From NCBI RefSeq assembly GCF_021018805.1, contig NC_086248.1, positions 62,567,985 to 62,631,984 of the forward strand: a stretch of DNA of 64,000 bases. The letters are read 5' to 3'. The notes beneath the pieces are model-generated. The model ran no database searches and had not been told where the DNA came from. It was given only the letters and a program-made list of their open reading frames with translations. How positions within the stretch are numbered: the first letter of the stretch is position 1; every line of letters begins with the position of its first letter. The stretch is from Prinia subflava. Lineage: Eukaryota > Chordata > Aves > Passeriformes > Cisticolidae. A program made the translations under genes and the position numbers. Shown here in pieces: positions 1 through 11,527 of this stretch.

Positions 1-456
1 CTTTGGAGCATCCTAGAGTGGGAGAGTTGTGGTGGCAGCAAGAGAGAGCCCTGGGCTTCAGGCGCTGAGGAAAGAAGGAAGGAAACACTAAGTGTGCATG
101 TGCTGGTACACATGGAGTGTGGAGCTAGGATGCACATTCGGAGATTTTTTGGCAGTATTTGGAGAAGCAAAGGGTAGAGACACGGCTGATTGTTCACTTT
201 CACCACTCTGGCACAGAATGGGCACCTACAGCCACAGGTTGTATCCAGGGCTCCTTCTGCCTCCTCTGTTGCGTGTATATATAAAAAAAGGTAGAGATTT
301 AGAGAATGCAAGTTAAAGAAAGAATACAAGCCCCTTGACATTTCAAATAAGAAAAAACCATGACACTATTTTAATCAAAGATATGAAGTAAGCTTGTGCA
401 TTGTGTGTTGAATTTGAGTACCTTTTAATTTGCATCTGCATTTTGATGAATTTCAG
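1..456 (+). other. NMBR: NMBR intron 1, 3' end
   Basis: This is intronic sequence upstream of the first NMBR exon in the window. It ends in a T-rich tract and the acceptor 'gatgaatttcag' just before the exon. The reading frame runs back a short way into the intron by chance, so the intron/exon border is set by the acceptor and by where similarity to NMBR begins. Nothing else is recognisable here; exon 1 (N-terminus to the start of the DRY motif) must lie to the left. Confidence 0.85.
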
Positions 457-805
457 GTACAAAGCAATTGTAAATCCCATGGACATCCAGACCTCCAGTG
501 CAGTGCTATGGACCTGTCTTAAAGCCACTGCCATCTGGGTAATCTCCACGCTCCTGGCAGTTCCTGAAGCAGTGTTCTCCCAACTGGCTCACATCAATGA
601 CACAGATAACGCCACTTTCACAGCTTGCATACCATACCCCTTGACAGATGACATGCACCCAAAGATCCATTCTGTGCTGCTTTTCCTTGTGTATTTCCTT
701 GTCCCTCTTGTAATTATCAGTATCTACTACTATCATATTGCAAAGAGTTTAATAAAAAGTGCGCACAACATCCCTGGGGAACACAGTGAGCATTCCAAAA
801 GACAG
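457..805 (+). CDS. NMBR: neuromedin B receptor, exon 2 (TM4 to intracellular loop 3)
   Basis: NMBR is a Gq-coupled class A GPCR of the bombesin-receptor family that binds neuromedin B at the plasma membrane. This exon encodes 116 full codons plus the last base of a split codon. It starts right after the Arg of the DRY motif (YKAIVNPMDIQTS), covers TM4 (AIWVISTLLAVPEAVFS), extracellular loop 2 with the conserved disulfide cysteine (FTACIPYP) and two N-glycosylation sequons (NDT, NAT), then TM5 (FLVYFLVPLVIISIYYYHIAK). The diagnostic PMDIQTS and AHNIPGEHSEH segments match NMBR better than GRPR or BRS3. Acceptor ...tttcag/G and donor CAG/gtaagc are canonical; the exon enters in phase 2 and leaves on a codon boundary. 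No frameshift or stop is seen. Confidence 0.96.
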
Positions 806-3010
806 GTAAGCAATTTGCTTTCTACATCCTGGTAAAAGATTTGTGTGCTGTATACATTTATAAATGAAAGTCAAGGAATTATAACATCCAACTTATTGGA
901 TTTTGCAGATGATTAGTTCAGTTTCCACATAAATTAAGCCAAGAATTATCTCAAATTTTTCCTCGTTTCCACAATTACTCAATATTAATCCCAGTATGTA
1001 ATGATTAAGAACAAGGAAAGTTATAAATTCATTGCCATGAATGCACATTCCTAACAGCAAATAAGATTGGTATATATGTTTGTATGTGCTGTTACTGTAA
1101 CCATTACTTGTGTTCTTACTGATGAATGATATTTTTGTAGTTAATGATGGTGGCTTCACCTATAGGCAGACCTACTGTCTTTATAGGCAGTCATTTCAGG
1201 AAAGAAATCTTACATGAATGTTTTGGAAATTGTCTCTGGTTTTTTGTGCTTGGAAATGAGAAAACTGACATAGGCAGGGGAAACTTTACTTAGGGAATCT
1301 AAGATTCTTCTCAGATGAAGGAGTGCTGGAAATGGGAACAGAGAGGATTAACTGATTTTTTTTTATTTTCTCAGATACAATACTGAACTTGTACCTTTCT
1401 AATACCCTTTCTGTTAGAGATGCTATAAAACTCATGGTATAGATTCTGTATGTCTTTGAGACAAAGCATTTGAAAATGCTGGACAAAGCCAATCTTCCCC
1501 GTAAGGCACAGGAAGCAATAAGAGAGTAACGTTGGCAGGAACTCACATGTGTACAAACAACAGCTCTTGTGGTGAAAGTGCCTCAACGACTTTGCAAAAG
1601 CATTAGTATTGATAGAGAAAAATACTTATGGCCATTTATACAGTTTTGAATGGTTTTCTCTGCCAGTAATTTAGAAAAATTTCATACTCACAGAAATCTC
1701 TTTGCATGCACATTCTTTTAGAAAGACTACGTTCCTTAATGTCCTTTTTAGCAACATTTCATTTCTACTCTAGTCTGTTTCTTGTCAAAAGTGCATACAT
1801 ATTAGCACTTCATGTATTATTTTATTTTCCTGTGAAATATAGAGAGCCTTTTGGCTGAACCCTCTGGATGGAAACAATATTTAATTTATACCACATTTCT
1901 GAACTCACATGTATTTTCAAAGTAAGAACACATTTTTTCATTATACTTAGGTTTTTTTCTCTTTGTTAATCTATGAGGCTCAGAAGAATAGAAAATTCTG
2001 CTGTACTTACTTATTTTCCAGCAAGAGGAAATAAATTCAGACTATTGCTATAAGCTCACATTACTTTAGGCCAAGTGTGATATTTGCACTATATTTCTGC
2101 CCCTTTTAGACTGCTCTCACAATCTGAATGCAAATGCTACCATATTTGAATGCTGGAGTTTTTCCATCTTTTTTGATTTCCCCGCTGTTTTTTGTTTAGA
2201 TAGACCCAAGAAAACTATTTAAAGATTAATTTCACAGATTTTGAAAAACTGTTAGAATAAGTTCACTTGATTGGTTTTCTTTTTCCCCAGAAAACTGAGC
2301 AGAGTAGAAAACTTTCCTTCCTCTGCAAAACCTTCGTGCCTGATATATATAATAAATCTTTTAGGAGGAATATGGGGAAACTTTCTGCCCCTCTTTGGTG
2401 CCTTCTACCTGGCCAGTTTATCTCCCTCTCTCCGTTTGGAACCACTGTGTAGGCTCATATCCTGCCATCTTTTCAGCCACTCTCAGTATCTACAATGTAA
2501 TCTGTTACACCTTAGCACTGCAATTAAGGCACATTTTGTGATGTTATTGCAATTAATGGAACCTTTCACCTTACCCTGGAATTAAGATGCTTCGGATGCT
2601 GTAATCAATTTTGTTGGTTTCTCTAGGAGAAAGATGCAAGCTGAGACCCTCAGTGAAAAACAAAGGGATATAAGTACCACTCTATAGCTAACACCCTAGT
2701 GATGTCTATCTCATGATATCTCTCGATTTTGAAGGCAACAGATTCCAAATAGCTTTCTAACTAAAGCTTAAATTTTGAGCCAGGCACTGAGATCTCAACA
2801 GAAGAGGTTGCATTTCATGACGTGGTGAAAAGGAAAGTAAATGAGATAGCAAAAGTAATTCAAGCCCTGAAGGAAGCATTTTTTGCTGGTCTTACTCATG
2901 ACCGTACTCATAGTTGAAGCTAATACCGAGCAAAATGCGACATATTTTAGTTAATTCTGTTATGTGGATCTATTTGTTGTTGTTCATTTGTGTTCTCTTT
3001 ATCTTTTTAG
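806..3010 (+). other. NMBR: NMBR intron 2
   Basis: This 2.2-kb intron lies between donor gtaagc at 806 and acceptor 'tttatctttttag' ending at 3010. Its position, between intracellular loop 3 and the METRKRLAK segment before TM6, is the usual one in bombesin-receptor genes. It is AT-rich unique sequence without a recognisable transposon; small open frames at 2263-2585 on both strands look fortuitous. Confidence 0.85.
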
Positions 3011-3412
3011 ATGGAAACTCGGAAGCGTCTGGCAAAAATTGTTTTAGTTTTTGTTGGCTTCTTCGCTATCTGCTGGTTTCCTAACCACGTGCTATACATG
3101 TACAGATCTTTTCATTACAATAAGATTGATCCATCGATGGGACATATGGTTGTTACCTTAGTGGCCCGAGTGCTAAGCTTCTGCAACTCTTGTGTCAACC
3201 CATTTGCACTGTATTTTCTCAGTGAGAGTTTTAGAAGACATTTCAACAACCAGCTTCGCTGCAGGAAGAAAGGTCAGAAAGAGAGATCTGCCAGCTACTT
3301 GTGCAACTCCTCTGCCATTCAAATGACTTCCCTGAAAAGCAATTCCAGGAACCCAGTAACTACCATGACACAACTGAATGGGCACAACTTGAAACAAGAA
3401 ATGTCATTATGA
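3011..3412 (+). CDS. NMBR: neuromedin B receptor, terminal exon 3 (TM6, TM7, C-tail)
   Basis: This exon encodes the last 133 residues and ends at TGA 3410-3412. METRKRLAK leads into TM6 with the class A CWFPNH switch motif, extracellular loop 3 (MYRSFHYNKIDPSMGHM), TM7 with NSCVNPFALYFLSESF (the NPxxY position reads NPFALY, as usual in this family), helix 8 and a Ser/Thr-rich tail ending KQEMSL. With exon 2 it gives 249 residues of a protein that is about 390 residues in mammals. The tail after helix 8 carries a single cysteine (QLRCRKK) where the human protein, as I remember it, has a CC pair that could be palmitoylated. The exon is a single uninterrupted frame with a canonical acceptor, so the gene appears functional. 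Confidence 0.96.
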   Translation: METRKRLAKIVLVFVGFFAICWFPNHVLYMYRSFHYNKIDPSMGHMVVTLVARVLSFCNSCVNPFALYFLSESFRRHFNNQLRCRKKGQKERSASYLCNSSAIQMTSLKSNSRNPVTTMTQLNGHNLKQEMSL

Positions 3413-3860
3413 TCTAAGGAGTGTGATTTTTGACTGTGAAACTAATCCGAACTTTTCTTTTGCAGCTTGTAACTCAGTTTTGGATTTTGTTCTTAGACAG
3501 TCCTCAGAAGAGAGGATCTGTTAAATTCTGGACAATCTGAGGTTATTTCACACCATCTGACTCTTAGAAGTGAAGAGTATGTTTTATTGTGAAAACAGAA
3601 CGGACTGACATCATATTGTACTTTAAAGGAGATGCTGATATATGTTTTCCATAAAGGAAAGCAGTGTATCCGATATAATATTGCTTTAAAAAGTATAGAT
3701 TTTCTGATCTGAAAATACGTATTTTTAACTGAATATTGATCCAGGTTTACATTTTGCTTTAATAGATTTTGCATGATTTTAGCTCTGTGGTGTGTGCTAG
3801 CTTTGCTGATTAAGACTGTTAGGCATTTTGGATTCAATTAAACTTTTAATTTATTTTTTC
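3413..3860 (+). other. NMBR: NMBR 3'UTR (estimated end)
   Basis: This is untranslated sequence between the NMBR stop codon and the first plausible poly(A) signal. The end is estimated from the signal at 3837-3842 followed by a T-rich stretch. Longer 3'UTR isoforms using signals further downstream cannot be excluded. Confidence 0.6.
3837..3842 (+). terminator. poly(A) signal ATTAAA of NMBR
   Basis: This is the common variant hexamer ATTAAA, about 425 bp after the stop codon, followed within 20 bp by a T-rich tract. It is the first such signal downstream of the NMBR coding sequence. Confidence 0.55.
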
Positions 3861-6859
3861 TTTAACCAGATCACATGTCAGCACAGGTAGTCAAATAGAC
3901 ACAATGTCTGGAGTTTATTGCTGCTACTTATACAAGGCTGTTCATATAAAAGTTTGAAGGGGGATAGACAAAGCTGAATCCCCTGTTATACAGTGGCAGA
4001 GAATCTGACAAATAATCATTCCTAGGCTAGGTGAGACTATCGTGTCTGAGCTCCAGGGAAAATGATCACAGCATCTTTCTTAGAAGGGGCAGTAACAGCA
4101 GACAAAGGCACCTTGTGGAAGTAGTTTTTTATGGCCAGTTCATGAGCCAAATTTAATTTTAGGTATGTTTTTATTTACAATTACCCCTGCTCCAGCACAG
4201 GTCTGTCTCTGTCATAACACTGTATCCTGTACTTCTGCAGTGACTTCTCTAAGGTGAATACTAGAGAGTACACTAGAAATTTAGTTTGGATTTTGGAATT
4301 AATTGCTAGTCTTTTAATTTCAAAAGCTGAAGTGCTAATGCAGTGTATCAGTTCATTGTTTGCTTTGTCCTTAATAATACACTTGCGCTTATTTAGTTCT
4401 GTTTGTAACTCTGTGAACCACCTGAAGTTCAAAATTTCTTTCTCAATTCCTCTTTCTTCAAGACTAGTTATATCCCTACCCCAATATTTAAAGCAGTGAG
4501 AAGTTGTATTGATGTAAATTGTAAGTGTTCTAGCTAATTATCTGAAAAAAATATAAATTCCCAGTTGTAACCACTCAACAGGGAAAGTAACTGATAGAAG
4601 TTCTTAATGGAAACTGGCATGGTCCAGCAGGTGAGACCCATAGGAGAATGTAATGTAGTTAAAGTTGTGTGCAGCATTCAAATGAGAGAACTTATTAAGT
4701 TCAGTTTAGACTGGCTCCATATGACCTACCCAACCTTGCTGGTTGCAGTTGCCCTCTGGCTTCAGTGGCTCCTTAGAAGACTTTATACAATGGAGCTGAT
4801 TAGCATGAACTTGTAAATCTATGTATGGCGGTTTAGAAAGTTGTAATTTTGTCATAGTTTAGGGATGGATTTCCCCAATTTAGTGTTCCCACTGAAACAC
4901 TCCAAAGCATGTGCCGCTGTCTCACTCCCCACTTCCTTCTCTCCCTCTCCCTGCAGCAGGATGGAGACAAGAAATTGAAGGCACAAAAGGTACATATCAA
5001 GGGTTGAGATTATAACAATCTACTAGAAACAGCAATGAAATAAGCAACAAACAGTAGCAACAGAAATATTAATAAGAGAGTGTTATTAAAATTAAATAAC
5101 ATGAAGTGAAGGATTCACATGCAAGCACTCACCATGCAGAACTTAGCACTACCTGGACCCTCACTTCACCATCGGCCTGACTGGAAGGAACCCATCCCTT
5201 CCCTGCCCCCTGCTTTGGCATGAGGTGGTATAGAGAAACCCTGGGGTCCTGGTCATGTCCCTCCTGGCTACTGTAGAAATGAACTCTTTTCTGCCTGGAA
5301 CCAGGACACATCCATAACTGCCTGGCACTGCCTCATCCTCCTTTTTTTCCATTTTGCTTCTCTTTCTTAATGCCTTAGTTTTGTATGAGCCCACATGTTC
5401 TCCAAACTACTTTTTAATTTTATATCACTAATTCCTCCTGGATGCCAGACAAAGTTTTGGATTCTTCTCTTCTGATCAGTCTTGAGTCCTTTTCACTCAC
5501 ACATATTTTACACCTGCAAAGCACTAAAGCTTAAAGTCTTCCTTTGTCAATTCTTGATGCTTATCACTGACTGTGATCAAATCTTCTGTTTATTTCTGCT
5601 GGGGTTTTTGTGGTTCCCTGCTCCTTATTTTGTTTGACAGTCTTGCTACACTGCATAGCCTTTTATGAACTTCTAAATCCATTGTGGTTTTTATTTCCTA
5701 AATGAATTTTTCTGATGTGGACATTACCAGATGATACAGGTGCCCTACCGGAAAGACAATAATCTTATTTGTAGCAGATTTGATGCTTCTGTTTGATTCA
5801 TGTTCTCCACTCAATGTCTTAAATTGCTGTGTGTGGTAAGGACAGCATGAGCCAGCTTTCTGGCAGAACGGAAAGCTACAGTCTGTTCCTTTTTGTTGTG
5901 AGGAGAAGATGTTCCGGGGCAGATTATAACACCTTCTTGTCAGGAAATCAGCACAGTTTTGCTTCATTATTTCCCAGACCTAATATTCAAAGTCTGTTTC
6001 AAGTAAGTAAACTAAATTGTATATAGCTCCTTGCAAATTCTTGTAGCATGGCATGGGGGCATTAGTTCATCTGTCTGGAGCTTTACTAGGCATGTTGCTA
6101 ACCCAATGTGCACCTTTTGGAAGTGTCTGTTGCTGTGCTTCTGTACACACTGTATATAAGCTGTATGTATAAAGCTAGTTTCACACAACTCTGCTTGCTA
6201 ACAATTAAAATGATTGTAGAATGCATTTTATGAAGTATTTTCTTCTAACTGTAGTCAAAGAAACAAAGGAAATCTGTAAGATCTTGTCAGCTTTTCATGT
6301 GATACATTGAGATCTATGCCAACATAGTTGTTAAAATGCCATGTTTTTTTTCTTTTTTTTTTTTTCTGTTATGAAAATTTTCTTATTTTGGAAACATCAG
6401 TTCTTTTCTACCTTCCTCTCCTGAGTTTTGGGATGGTTTCTTTCAAAAAATATTTTTGCAACAATTGAGAAAACTACCATCGCTTCTTAGTCTTTGAAAA
6501 ATGAGAGAACAGAGTAATTACTGTTTCCTCACTTAAGACATTTATATTTTGTAGATTAGAGCTAGTACAACATTAAGTCTGATAGCATCTTCTCACTCCA
6601 CCTTGTCAGTACTGGAAGTATTACATTCTCTGCAGAATCCTGAAATGTCAGTATGGTTGACTTCTCAACTGACCTGAGATATCTCATTTAGCATTACACT
6701 GTGATGTGATAATTATCTTCAACAAAGCCACTTCACTTACAATACAGGACAAATCTTTACAACACACCTGCCCCATAGATATTTTTCTTAACTCAGTCAA
6801 GACAGATTCACAGAAACTATGGCCCAGGAATTAGCAGGGAAGATCAAGAAGTCTTAAAC
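3861..6859. other. intergenic unique DNA
   Basis: No gene, tandem repeat or recognisable transposon is seen in these 3 kb downstream of NMBR. The only open frames are short (under 90 codons), overlap on both strands, and have no recognisable family signature. A poly-T tract lies near 6345-6365. Confidence 0.6.
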
Positions 6860-8050
6860 CATTCTCAAAGGGGGGAAGGGATAAGACCAGGCTACTAAGG
6901 ACCAGCTTAGGGGCAGGAGGCTTGTGACCAGGGCAAAACCATTAGCCCAGCTGAGGTGCACCTACAGCAGTGCACACAGTATGGGCAGCAAGCACAGGGA
7001 GCTGGAAGCCATTGTACAACAGGAAAGTTATGTATTTGCTATCACAGAAACGTGGTGGGGTGACTCTCACGACTGGAGTGCTGCAATGGATACATATAAG
7101 CCCTTTAGAAGACACAGGCAAAACAGGAGAGGTAGTGAGGTGGAACTGCATGTGTGTGTGGGCAAAAATCAGGGGGAAGGTCAGCAGGGTGGACATCATG
7201 GTGGTGGGAGTCTGTCATATTCCACCCAACCAGGACGATCAGACAGAGGAGGCATCCTACCAGCAGGTGGCTGAGGTCTCATGGTTGCCGACCCTTGTAT
7301 TCATGGGTGACTTCAACTTGCCAGATGCCTTCTGGAAACATGACAAAGCAAAGAGGAAACAATCTAGGAAGTTCCTGGAGTGTGTGGAAGACAACTTCCT
7401 AACACAACTTGTAAGTGAACCTACCTACCAGAGAAGGTGTCCTGCTAGACCTGTTGTTTGTGAACACAGAAGGACTGGTGAGTGATTTGCTAGTCAGTGT
7501 TTATCCTGGACATAGTGGCCAGGAAATGTTAGAGTTTCAGTATTGGAAAATTAAATTGTTTCAGTATTGGAAAATTAAATTTTCCAATTTAATTGTTAAA
7601 TTGGAAAATGGTTTAATTTTTAATTAAAATTAATTAATTAAATTAAATTTATGGAGTGACATAAATTGTCAGTATTTATTGACATAAAGAGGGGTACCAG
7701 CAGAACTTCCACTCTGGACTTCCAATGAGCAGACTTTGGCCTGTTTAGGACAGTGATTGACAGACTCCCTTGGTAGTCAGTTCTGAAGTGTAAAGGAGTT
7801 TAGGAAGGCTGGGTGTATTTTAGAAAGGAATTGTTAAATATTCAGGACCAGGCTGCCCCCAACTGTAGAAAGACAAGTCATCAGGGAAAAATACCAACCT
7901 AACTAAACAGAGAATTTAGGCTGGAATTTAGGGAAAAAAGAGAATGTATCACCTCTGGAAGGAGGGTCAGGTAATTTGTGAGGACCATAAGGATATTGCA
8001 AGGTTATGTAGGGAGAAGATTAGGAAAGCCAAACTAGAATTTGGATGTAT
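6860..8050 (+). mobile_element. CR1 LINE fragment, ORF2 endonuclease part
   Basis: This is a decayed copy of the avian non-LTR retrotransposon CR1. Translation gives the APE-type endonuclease landmarks in order, in shifting frames: AITETWWGDSHDWSA near 7050, VGVCHIPPNQDDQ near 7230, FMGDFNLPDAFWK near 7310 and FLECVEDNFLTQLVSEPT near 7400. Further on, KAKLEF-like sequence near 8030 matches the linker between endonuclease and reverse transcriptase. Several frameshifts and stops make it inactive. An AT-rich insertion (7534-7660) interrupts it. Confidence 0.88.
7534..7660. repeat. 24-bp tandem duplication and AT-rich palindromes inside CR1
   Basis: An exact 24-bp unit is repeated back to back (7534-7557 and 7558-7581). 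The second copy forms part of an inverted repeat at 7567-7587 with 10-bp arms (ttggaaaatt / aattttccaa) around one central base. It is followed by about 70 bp of A/T-only sequence with TTAATTAA-like self-complementary segments. CR1 protein similarity stops before this block and resumes after it, so it looks like a local slippage expansion within the element. Confidence 0.75.
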
Positions 8051-8629
8051 TTTATGCGATGTGAAAGTCTGGAGTTATACTCAGAAGTAAGTGTATATGA
8101 CCTCAAGACAGTGCAATATTATCAATATGATCTAAAATCACTGTCAAGTCTAAAATTATAAAGTACTCTTACTTTTGAACATCCCAATGTCTGCAACTAA
8201 ATGTTGCTGAGCCCTGTTAGCTTTGCTTGTCTGAGAGCAGATTTACTTAACCTCTGTACCAGTGCACATACTTCAGAAAAGCACAGAATAGCTTTAGGGC
8301 TCATGAATCTACAGCAGCTTCTCCAATCTGGTTCTGTGGCTGTGGAGAATGGAGCTATCAGCAGCAGAGGTGGTATCTCTCTGTAGAAGAGAATGCCAGC
8401 AATGGCAAATATAGCTTTCACTGTGCACTAGCCTTTGTTAAATGCTTCTCCTATATCTACACACAGTTTGCTTTTTTTTCCTCTGATGGCATAAGCTGAT
8501 GTGTTCGACACATTTCATTATTCCCACTTTCATACAGATACATTGAATAAAACACATGGACTGCAGTAGATTTCCCCACAATGAAGGAATGGCAGTGTTC
8601 TGAACCACCTTTGTGCTCCCAGGAGTGAT
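8051..8629. other. unassigned sequence between two CR1 copies
   Basis: These 580 bp separate two CR1 copies. I see no clear protein or repeat similarity; it may be host DNA or a CR1 segment too decayed to read. Confidence 0.4.
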
Positions 8630-9446
8630 ATGGGCATCAGTATAACTCCTTGAGTCAGGTAGTAGTCCCACCAGAGGGGATGTGTTACTGAATCTGCTGG
8701 TAACCAACGCGAGTGAGCTAGCTGGGGGTATCAGATTGGAGGCAGTCTGGGCCACAGTGGTGGAGTTTGCTGTCTTTAGGAATATGGGTGAAGTAAGGAG
8801 CAAGGTTAGACCCCTGAACTTTAGGAAAGCAGAACTTCAGCTTTTCAAGGAGATCAATCAGTGGGATCTCTGGGACACTGCCCTCAGGGACAATGGGCTG
8901 GGTAGAACAGAGCTGGTATATTTTAAGGATGTCTTCTACAGAGTGCAATAGTTAGCAATCTCCAGCAGTAAGAAATAGGGCAAGGAAGGCAAGGGGTCAG
9001 CACGGCTGAATCGGGAACTGCTTGTCAAACTACAGGGAAAGAAGCACACACATAGATAATATAAATAATGACAGATAGCCTGTGAAGAGTGTAGAGATGA
9101 AGTTTGGTTGCGTAGGGAGGAAAAGAGCAAGACCAAGGTGAAGCTGTAACTGAACCTGGCAAGGGACACAAAAATAAGAAGAGCTTCTACAGGTAAAAAG
9201 AAGTCAAAGAAGGTGGAGCCCCCAATAAACAATCATGGAAAACTGGTAGCAACAGATGAGAAGGCCGAAGTACTCAACAACTTCTTTGCCTCAGTCTTCA
9301 ATGGCAACCTCTCTTCCTGCACATCTCAAGGGGACGGACAGCAGGATGAGGACTGGGGGACTGAAGTCCCTCCCACTGTAAATAAAGATCAGGTTCTCTC
9401 CTAAGGAACTTGAATGTAAGTCAATGGGATCTGATGTGACACATCC
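8630..9446 (+). mobile_element. second CR1 copy, left part (before LTR insertion)
   Basis: This is a separate CR1 copy of a different subtype. The frame reads LLNLLVTNASELAGGIRLE near 8690, then VRPLNFRKAELQLFKEINQ near 8810, then GKLVATDEKAEVLNNFFAS near 9240 and KSMGSDVTHP-like sequence near 9420. This is the region between the endonuclease and the reverse transcriptase start. It is cut off at 9446 by an LTR and resumes after 10250. Stops and frameshifts are frequent. Confidence 0.85.
9441..9446. repeat. target-site duplication ACATCC (left)
   Basis: ACATCC at 9441-9446 is repeated at 10251-10256, on either side of the LTR inserted in the CR1. Confidence 0.7.
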
Positions 9447-10250
9447 TGTCGGAGTCTAGAACATCCCTCTGGCGCCACCCTGGAGGGTTTGGAGACCGGA
9501 CAGGGGGGTCTGGGATCTGTACAAGGCGCTCAGCCAGCCTCACACAGAGCTCAGGAGGACACTGTCTCTGATCCCTGTCCACGGGAGTGAATGCCCACAT
9601 TGTATGAAGAATCACAAGCTGAGAGAATTCAAAATAAGTAGTATTTAGTTTATCATAGAATGTAAATGTAGAATCTAGGATTCTCAGTATATGGGGTTGA
9701 AGAGGCAAGATGGAGGAATTGGGGAGTGGCCCCTGTGTTCCTTGTTCTTGCTCTCGTTCCCCATTTTCTGCTGAGTTGGAGCTCAAGGATTGGTTTAGAG
9801 TAGAAATGACATGTTAGCATAGGTAGTAGGTATTGGTAAAATTCTGTAAATAAAAAGTACGTTTTGGACAGTGGTTGGGTCAGGGGTACCGTACATAAGG
9901 TACGGGGCTCTCTGATCCGCCCAGTCCGCCGCGTGTCCTGCTCTGCGGAGACACCTTGCAGAGCTGAGAAAGAACTAAGATAAGGTACCCTGCCAGGGAG
10001 GCCTGGCAGAGCTGAAAAAGGACTGAGATAATGAAGAATAAACAACCTTGGAAATATGCATTGGCGGACTCAGCTTGTCGTCTCTACCTCTGGTGTGAAA
10101 CACTTAGGGCAAAGAGAAGACGAAAAACCTTATTACCTCTGGAAACAGCAACCCAGGGGAAACTCCCAGGGAACAGCAACCCTGGGGAGATCCTATTACC
10201 TCGGGGAACAGCAACCCCGAGGAGAATCTCAGGGAATGAAGACCCTGAGA
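9447..10250 (+). mobile_element. solo LTR of an endogenous retrovirus, inside CR1
   Basis: This 804-bp block starts with TGTCGGAGTC and interrupts the CR1 frame. CR1 coding similarity ends with ...HP before it and continues with VLRELTDVVT after it. It is flanked by 6-bp duplications (ACATCC). An AATAAA signal at 10037-10042 gives plus orientation. Downstream, in the U5 part, an approximately 25-35 bp motif containing 'aacagcaaccc' recurs at least three times. The right terminus reads ...CCTGAGA instead of the canonical ...CA, so the end has mutated or my boundary is off by a few bases. No viral coding region is present. Confidence 0.75.
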
Positions 10251-10655
10251 ACATCCCAGAGTCCTGAGGGAATTGACTGATGTAGTCACTTTCACAAGAT
10301 CGTTTGAAAAGATGTTTCCTTTTCAGACATCTTGTTTCCTAAGATGTTTGAAAAGTCATGGCAGTTAGGTAAAGTCACAGGAGTAAAAGGGAAAAAGACA
10401 GCCTGCAAGAAAGATGGAGAGAGACTGTTTATAAGATCATACAGTGATAGGACAAAGGAGAATTGGATCAAACTGAAAAAAAGTGGTGAGACACCAGAAA
10501 AGGTGCAGTGAGGTTGTGGATGCCCCTTCCCTGGAATTGTTTAAGACCAGGTTGGATGGAGCTCTGAGCAACCTGGCTTAGTGAAAGATGTCCCTGTCCA
10601 GGGCAGGGTGATTAGAACTCGATGATCTTTAAGGTCCCTTCCATGACTTTATGAT
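10251..10655 (+). mobile_element. second CR1 copy, right part and 3' end
   Basis: CR1 resumes at 10257 with VLRELTDVVT-like coding sequence. Most of the reverse transcriptase is missing. From about 10495 it reads the conserved CR1 3' end ('gaggttgtggatgcccc', 'ccaggttggatggagctct', 'gatgatctttaaggtccctt') and ends in a short tail near 10655. The internal deletion and the LTR insertion make this copy dead. Confidence 0.85.
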
Positions 10656-11527
10656 ATATGGTCGCTCTAGCAATCTGGCTCAGCTGCAGACCAGAGCACA
10701 GACAAAGAAGAAAAGGCTAAACTTAGTGGTGCGTCTCTTTTAAATTTTGAGTGAGACATTATTGATATTGTTACCTCTAGGACCACAATCTCTTCCTGTC
10801 CCACAGGACTTCTCTTTATGCTCTGCACAGGGAAGGAGATAAACATAGGAAGGATCACTGTAAATCCAGTATTTACTTATTTTGGAGATCTTTGCTTTGC
10901 CACTTGAAAAATGACCTTTTACTATGGTTTTCTTGAATGCTTTGTGTGCTGTTTATAGAGAAGAGCAGTTTTGTGGGTTTAGCCTTTATTGAAAAAAAGT
11001 GTCTGCATCACCCTGGCAGTTCATATCACAAGAAGTCAGGCTGCATTTTCCAGCGTGCTGACCAGTACTGACAACAGGCTCAAAACCACATTTCAATTAA
11101 ACATCAAAGCTTCAAATCAGCTTACACCTGGAAAGGATTTAGCAGCTGCTGACCAGAAAATCAGCTAATCAAGATGTATTTCTGAATAATATTATTAAAA
11201 CCTGAGCAGATGCAAACTCCCAGTTTGACTCTTTTGCCCACAAGTGCAATAGAGAACAAAGACTACGTGCAGAGAGGAGGAAATGAGCCTTTTACACAGT
11301 ATGCATGAGAGGACCAGCATGCTGTTGATCACACCCTGTGAGACTCCCAAATGGGCAAGAACATGCTAGGAATTTACCCAGCTTCTGCTCTTCAAAGATG
11401 TAAGGATATTTTATGATTATTTTATAATGACAATATAAATTGAATTGGGCTAAAAAATACAGAGCACATTGCTAAGGAGTTTTTGGTAGTTGTTAAAAGT
11501 ATGCAATCAAGCACTGAATTGAAGACA
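10656..11527. other. intergenic unique DNA
   Basis: No gene or recognisable repeat is seen. Open frames are short and lack family signatures. Confidence 0.55.

Noticed and set aside
401..456. Upstream extension of the NMBR exon 2 reading frame
   Set aside because: The acceptor at 455-456 and loss of similarity to the receptor show these codons are intronic.
6924..7627. Open frames of 82-171 codons
   Set aside because: They are overlapping frames of a decayed CR1 endonuclease region, not host genes.
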